Source: an uncultured Lachnospiraceae bacterium (GTDB lineage Bacteria > Bacillota > Clostridia > Lachnospirales > Lachnospiraceae). Taken from it: a stretch of 64,000 nucleotides of DNA. Position 1 is the stretch's first letter. Each line of letters begins with the position of its first letter. Both the position numbers and the translations under genes were made by a program. Below are positions 59,466-64,000 of this stretch, one piece after another. The stretch covers positions 1-64,000 of the forward strand of contig CAJTRK010000013.1 in assembly GCA_910578475.1 (NCBI GenBank). The letters are read 5' to 3'. Under the pieces are notes generated by a model that ran no database searches, was not told where the DNA came from, and saw only the letters and a list, made by a program, of their open reading frames with translations.

Positions 59466-60811
59466 AAAAACTACGTTCTGTGTTCATGCGGTATATATTC
59501 ACTGTTGCTGGAGGTATCCTTTTCATTATTGCCGTTAATGTTGGTCTATATATGCTATTCATCAATACAGAAATCATTATTCCTGCCATGAATATTGAGG
59601 ATAGTATTGATGACGCAGCAGAAAAAATACAGACAGATAAATTATTTGATACAGCCGACATTCCCAACTTTTGCGATTATGGCGTTTATTCTTCCACAGG
59701 TGCGTTCCAGTACGGTTCTTTATCAGAAGATACCGCCAACACCTTTTGGGAGAAAGCTGTCATAAACGGAAAGAATGTAGTTCACCCATACCGTGTTCGG
59801 ATTGTTGACCGTGAGAATGAAGTCATTCTTTTGCGATACCGTTTGACTTCACAATTCAGCAATCCAGCGCTTCGACGGATATGCCCGACATCCGACTTTT
59901 GCCTTATCGGGCTGATTATGATTGAGATTATCGTTTTGCTGCTCCTTGTTTCCCATTGGTTTGGGAAATATACGGGCAGGAAAATTGACAAACTGCTTAT
60001 CGTAACCCAGAAAATTGAGAAGCAGGATTTGGATTTTAAGATTGAAAGTAGTGGCATATTTGAAGTAGACCGCGCCTTATCCGCATTGGAACACTTGAAA
60101 CAGGCACTAAAAAATTCGCTTGCCGAGCAATGGCAGGCGGATAAATTAAGGCAGGAGCAGATTTCAGCTTTGGCACATGATTTGAAAACACCACTGACTA
60201 TTATCCGTGGAAATACGGAGCTGCTGTATGACACGATACTTGCCGATAATCAGAAAGAATGTGCGGACTATATCGAGGGCAGTGTTGTTCAAATGCAGGA
60301 CTATATTGAAACGTTAATTGACATGACAAAAGCAAAAGAGAATTTTCCTTTTCGCCGTAAAAATGTAAAATTATCTTCCTTATTGCAGGAAATCCGTACA
60401 CAGGCAAAAGGTTTGTGCGCTGTAAAAAATATCTGTTTGGAATGGAGGGAGAATTTTGAACGGGAATATATCTTTGCAGACAGTGAACAACTGATAAGAG
60501 TTTTTGCAAATGTTTTTTCAAATGCAATAGAATATACACCAGCAGGAAAAACAGTTTTCTTTGAAGTATATGAAAAAGATAATTCAATCCTATGCTCTAT
60601 CACTGATATGGGAAGTGGTTTTTCTCCCGAAGCGTTAAAACATGCGACCGAACTTTTTTTTATGGACGAACAAAGCAGACATTCCAAATCGCATTATGGA
60701 ATAGGTCTTTATGGAGCAGACTCCATAATAGCCAAACATGGCGGACAGCTTATTTTAAGCAACTCTGAAAAGACTGGCGGCGCACAGGTTATAATCAAAA
60801 TTCCATATTGA
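59456..60811 (+). CDS. sensor histidine kinase (lantibiotic-response type)
   Basis: 451 residues with two membrane segments (about 12-35 and 155-175) around a short outside domain, a HAMP-like linker, the dimerisation domain (LAHDLKTPLTIIRGNTELL) and ATPase (SNSEKTGGAQVIIKIPY end, with HYGIGLYGADSI). It probably senses lantibiotics or the transporter state. Transcription ends at the hairpin at 60818. Confidence 0.9.
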   Translation: MGVKKLRSVFMRYIFTVAGGILFIIAVNVGLYMLFINTEIIIPAMNIEDSIDDAAEKIQTDKLFDTADIPNFCDYGVYSSTGAFQYGSLSEDTANTFWEKAVINGKNVVHPYRVRIVDRENEVILLRYRLTSQFSNPALRRICPTSDFCLIGLIMIEIIVLLLLVSHWFGKYTGRKIDKLLIVTQKIEKQDLDFKIESSGIFEVDRALSALEHLKQALKNSLAEQWQADKLRQEQISALAHDLKTPLTIIRGNTELLYDTILADNQKECADYIEGSVVQMQDYIETLIDMTKAKENFPFRRKNVKLSSLLQEIRTQAKGLCAVKNICLEWRENFEREYIFADSEQLIRVFANVFSNAIEYTPAGKTVFFEVYEKDNSILCSITDMGSGFSPEALKHATELFFMDEQSRHSKSHYGIGLYGADSIIAKHGGQLILSNSEKTGGAQVIIKIPY

Positions 60812-60817
60812 CATTAT

Positions 60818-60843
60818 GGACGGCTTGCGAGCCGTCCTTTTTT
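60818..60843 (+). terminator. terminator of the lantibiotic-response operon
   Basis: GGACGGCT and AGCCGTCC with a TGCG loop, followed by six T. Confidence 0.9.
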
Positions 60844-61330
60844 CAAATCTTTATGAAATCCACGAAATTAGCAGTTAGCATATAAATAAGCAATAGAAAT
60901 ACAATCTGCCACATGACGGCAATAAAAAAATACTTTTTATCTAATTCTTGCTATGTTCATATAAGAGCATTTAAGGCACATGTGGTTATATCAACACTGT
61001 TATGGTGCATATTGTATTCTGATGATATTACAGAGAATGATGGTATATATGGAAATAAGGATTTCACCGAATATATTTGGTGGATTTCTTGTTCCTTTGT
61101 GAATTGTAGAAAAAAAGGTCTTGTGTTAAAATATATTATGGAATTTTATATATAAATGCTTCTGGACATATTCTTTGTCCTTTGATATGTTCAAGCTGAT
61201 GTTGAATAAAATGAAGCTGATATTCAGCGCAGTGTGGGATATTAGTTTGTATGAAGAAATGGTAATTAAGAAAAAAGATAAATGAATTTATATGAACGAA
61301 TATAGAGATAAATAAAGTACGGAGGTACAT
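60844..61330. other. 487-base gap before hsdM
   Basis: An 80-residue frame at 60913-61155 has no binding site and looks non-coding. A promoter TTGTAG (61104-61109), 17 bases, TAAAAT (61127-61132) precedes hsdM, leaving a leader of about 190 bases. A small ATG frame at 61188-61285 (MFKLMLNKMKLIFSAVWD) has no binding site. Confidence 0.45.
61104..61132 (+). promoter_or_regulatory. promoter of hsdMS
   Basis: TTGTAG, 17 bases, TAAAAT. Confidence 0.5.
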
Positions 61331-62845
61331 ATGGCAGTAGGAACTACGAATGTTGGATTTGAGGAAAAGTTGTGGCAGGCAGCAGATAAGCTGCGTTCTA
61401 ACATGGATGCGGCAGAATATAAGCATGTGGTCTTAGGGCTTATATTTTTGAAATATGTATCAGATTCTTTTGAGGAAAAGTATCAGATTTTGCTGGAAGA
61501 AGGATATGGTGATGAAGAAGACAGGGATGAGTATTTGGCGGATAATATTTTCTGGGTTCCTAAAGAGGCGAGATGGTCAGAAATCCAGAAACATGCTGCC
61601 AGTGCGGATATAGGCAGTGTCATTGACCATGCAATGGAAGTGATAGAAAATGAAAATAACTCATTAAAAGGTGTTTTGACAAAGAATTATTCAAGAGCAG
61701 AACTCGATAAAACACGCTTGGGCGAATTGGTAACGTTGTTTACTAATATAGAGGTAGGTTCGACGGCGGCACAGGAAAGAGATGTTCTGGGGCGCGTATA
61801 TGAATATTTTTTAAGCAAATTTGCAAGTGCGGAGGGCAAGTTGGGGGGAGAATTTTATACCCCATCCTGTATTGTAAGAACTTTGGTGGAGATGATTGAG
61901 CCGTTTGAAGGACAGATTTTTGACCCGGCGTGCGGTAGTGGCGGTATGTTTTGCCAGTCAGCCCGATTTGTAAGAGAGCATCAGGGGAATGTCAGAGATA
62001 TTTCTATTTTTGGACAGGAGAGTAACCCGACAACATGGAAACTGGCAAAGATGAATCTGGCAATTCGCCAGTTGGAGGCAAATCTTGGAAAGCATAATGC
62101 GGATTCATTTCACGATAATCAGCACAAGACTTTAAAGGCAAATTATATTTTGGCCAATCCGCCATTTAACGTATCAGATTGGGGAGGGGAAAGGCTGCAG
62201 CACGATGTTCGGTGGAAGTATGGGGTTCCGCCGGTTGGTAATGCCAACTTTGCATGGTTACAGCATATGATTTATCATTTGAGTCCGGCAGGTGGAGTAT
62301 GTGGGACAGTATTAGCAAATGGTTCCTTAAGTTCCAATACATCCAATGAGGGAAATATCAGGAAAAATATGATTATAGGTGATGTTGTTGAATGTATTGT
62401 GGCAATGCCAAATCAATTGTTTTATTCCACGGGGATTCCGGTATCTCTTTGGATTTTGCGGAAAGGAAAAACAGAGCAAACCCAAAATAAAGTGCTTTTC
62501 ATCGATGCAAGAAAATTAGGACATATGATAGACAGAAAGGTTCGGGAATTATCGGAAGAAGATATTAGAAAAATTGCGGATACATACCAGAATTGGAGAC
62601 AGGGAAAAGAGTATGAGGATATTCAGGGGTTTTGTAAAGAGGCATCATTAGAGGATATAGGGAATCAAGATTATATTCTAACTCCAGGAAGGTACGTTGG
62701 TATAGAACAAGAGGAAGATGATGGAGAAGCATTTGAAGATAAAATGCAAAGACTTACTTCTGAATTGTCACAGATGTTTGAAGAATCTAATGAACTTCAA
62801 AAGGAAATCAGAAAAAGCTTAGGAGCAATAGGATATGATATATAA
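61331..62845 (+). CDS. hsdM: type I restriction-modification methyltransferase subunit HsdM
   Basis: 504 residues. An N-terminal HsdM_N domain (EEKLWQAADKLRSNMDAAEYKHVVLGLIFLKYVSDSFEEK) is followed by an adenine-N6 methylase domain. This has the AdoMet site FDPACGSGGMFCQ (near residue 197) and catalytic NPPF (near 275). It methylates and, with HsdS and HsdR, protects DNA. The GGAGG site is good. Overlaps hsdS by 11 bases. hsdR is beyond the window. Confidence 0.95.
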   Translation: MAVGTTNVGFEEKLWQAADKLRSNMDAAEYKHVVLGLIFLKYVSDSFEEKYQILLEEGYGDEEDRDEYLADNIFWVPKEARWSEIQKHAASADIGSVIDHAMEVIENENNSLKGVLTKNYSRAELDKTRLGELVTLFTNIEVGSTAAQERDVLGRVYEYFLSKFASAEGKLGGEFYTPSCIVRTLVEMIEPFEGQIFDPACGSGGMFCQSARFVREHQGNVRDISIFGQESNPTTWKLAKMNLAIRQLEANLGKHNADSFHDNQHKTLKANYILANPPFNVSDWGGERLQHDVRWKYGVPPVGNANFAWLQHMIYHLSPAGGVCGTVLANGSLSSNTSNEGNIRKNMIIGDVVECIVAMPNQLFYSTGIPVSLWILRKGKTEQTQNKVLFIDARKLGHMIDRKVRELSEEDIRKIADTYQNWRQGKEYEDIQGFCKEASLEDIGNQDYILTPGRYVGIEQEEDDGEAFEDKMQRLTSELSQMFEESNELQKEIRKSLGAIGYDI

Positions 62846-63992
62846 ACTCAATGATTTGATTGAAACCGCAAATACTGGTGCAGATGCTATTAAAAGAGCT
62901 CCTATTTTGCAGGAGAAGACGAATTTGAGATGCTTAAGAATAGGGGATGTGTCTCAGAGAAGAAAATTTAATGAGTGGGGATATACAAAAACATCAAGAG
63001 AAGATTATAAACGTTACAAGTTGCATCTAGGAGATATTATTGTCGCAAGAACCGGAAATACAATAGGTGTTAATCAGTATATAGATAGAGAAATAGAAGC
63101 AGTTTATAATAATGGACTTATTAGGATAAAAGTTAATAAGGAGATGATATTACCAAAATATTTTTACTATATTGTGCGAGGAAAATCATGTCAAGATTAT
63201 ATACAATCAATAGCATATGGGACTTCTACTCAACCAAACATGAAAATTAAGGATTTTTTGAATTTTGAAATAGAAGTGTTGGGGCTTGACTTGCAAAGAG
63301 GAATAGTAAAAATTATTGACACGATAGAAAGAAAGATAGCTATAAATGAAATAATAAACGATAATTTACAGCAGCAGGCGGTAGTATTATATCAGCAGAT
63401 GTTTACTGATAGTCCCGAACCCGACTGGACAGATGGCTCACTAAGCGACATTGCCGACATTACTATGGGGCAATCTCCAAGTGGTAGCAGCTATAATGAG
63501 GACGGAATAGGAACTATTTTCTTTCAAGGTCGTGCTGAATTTGGCTTTAGGTTCCCGACTATCCGCCTTTATACCACCGAACCAAAGCGGATGGCTTACA
63601 CAAACGACATTTTAATGAGTGTTAGAGCGCCGGTTGGCGATCTCAATGTAGCTCATACTGATTGCTGCGTTGGTCGAGGACTTGCTGCTATTCATTCCAA
63701 AACTAACCGTCAGTCCTTTATGCTTTATACGATGTTTTCACTCAAAAAGAGGTTGGATGTCTTTAATGGTGAAGGCACAGTTTTCGGCTCAATCAACCGG
63801 AGTTCGCTGAATGACATTCCTGTTCTCATTCCATCAAATGGCGCAATCGAGAATTTTGAAAGGATAGTCGCTCCTATGGACGCTGCAATTCGCAATAATT
63901 ATGATGAAATATGCCGATTGCAGGAAATTAGAGATTCTTTACTTCCCAAACTGATGTCCGGTGAAATTGATGTATCCAATATCCAGCTCTAA
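62835..63992 (+). CDS. hsdS: type I restriction-modification specificity subunit HsdS
   Basis: 385 residues with two target-recognition domains: about 1-175 (LHLGDIIVARTGNTIG) and 195-370 (SLSDIADITMGQSPSGSSYN; NDILMSVRAPVGDLNVA), joined by coiled-coil helices (ERKIAINEIINDNLQQQAVVLYQQMF) and closed by a second (EICRLQEIRDSLLPKLMSGEI). Each half reads one part of a split target. The second half is visibly less AT-rich than the first, as expected if domains are exchanged by recombination. It is complete; the window ends 8 bases after the stop. Confidence 0.93.
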   Translation: MIYKLNDLIETANTGADAIKRAPILQEKTNLRCLRIGDVSQRRKFNEWGYTKTSREDYKRYKLHLGDIIVARTGNTIGVNQYIDREIEAVYNNGLIRIKVNKEMILPKYFYYIVRGKSCQDYIQSIAYGTSTQPNMKIKDFLNFEIEVLGLDLQRGIVKIIDTIERKIAINEIINDNLQQQAVVLYQQMFTDSPEPDWTDGSLSDIADITMGQSPSGSSYNEDGIGTIFFQGRAEFGFRFPTIRLYTTEPKRMAYTNDILMSVRAPVGDLNVAHTDCCVGRGLAAIHSKTNRQSFMLYTMFSLKKRLDVFNGEGTVFGSINRSSLNDIPVLIPSNGAIENFERIVAPMDAAIRNNYDEICRLQEIRDSLLPKLMSGEIDVSNIQL

Positions 63993-64000
63993 GCTGCTAA

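Noticed and set aside
60913..61155. 80-residue frame before hsdM
   Set aside because: No ribosome binding site, and the composition follows the AT-rich background; part overlaps a likely promoter.
1..64000. CRISPR arrays, tRNA or rRNA genes
   Set aside because: No regularly spaced direct repeats, cloverleaf sequences or rRNA stretches were seen on reading both strands.

Overview
The window is most likely a chromosomal segment of an anaerobic, spore-forming Clostridia bacterium, probably a Lachnospiraceae gut species. Evidence for this is the strong AGGAGG ribosome binding sites, the sigma-A-type promoters, a SleC-like cortex-lytic protein, a DUF5050 protein, a stand-alone glycyl-radical domain and many two-component systems. 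No tRNA, rRNA or CRISPR array was seen.

Layout. 0-7.4 kb: rpsO and pnp, a GrcA-like glycyl-radical spare part, a small alarmone synthetase, pyrBI, a nitroreductase and small membrane or PH-domain proteins. 7.4-11.7 kb: folate operon folC-folE-folP-folBK plus a GNAT gene. 11.8-12.2 kb: a decayed class D beta-lactamase that keeps a BlaI-like operator. 12.3-16.1 kb: DUF5050, pheA (with a very long hairpin in its leader) and a DUF815 ATPase. 16.2-21.4 kb: ppx-ppk1-maf, a small acidic protein and a beta-carbonic anhydrase. 21.6-24.9 kb: the SleC-like protein and a cytoplasmic CZB chemoreceptor.

25.0-32.8 kb is the most striking part. Four signalling genes run head to tail: REC-HD-GYP, hybrid kinase-REC-Hpt, hybrid kinase-REC-DegV (a fatty-acid-binding fold) and REC fused to a (p)ppGpp synthetase. 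A GlgX-type debranching enzyme follows. The set would join phosphorelay, cyclic-di-GMP, lipid sensing and alarmone production. With the free alarmone synthetase, the polyphosphate operon and a GGDEF gene, the window is unusually rich in second-messenger functions.

35-43.3 kb: a TRAP transporter (DctPQM) with a YesM/YesN-type kinase and regulator, a second membrane-anchored TRAP binding protein that could be their ligand sensor, and an MFS transporter. A 210-bp MITE-like palindrome with an 11-bp target duplication follows. Next come a cupin, a frameshifted LacI-fold/GGDEF protein and a lactose locus (two AraC regulators, lacZ, GPH symporter).

53-64 kb looks AT-richer and horizontally acquired: a TetR remnant, SdpR/SdpI immunity, a Phd/ParE-like toxin-antitoxin pair, a region of recombinase-arm-like repeats, a LanFEG lantibiotic-immunity transporter with YccF and its own two-component system, and type I restriction genes hsdM and hsdS (hsdR is not in the window).
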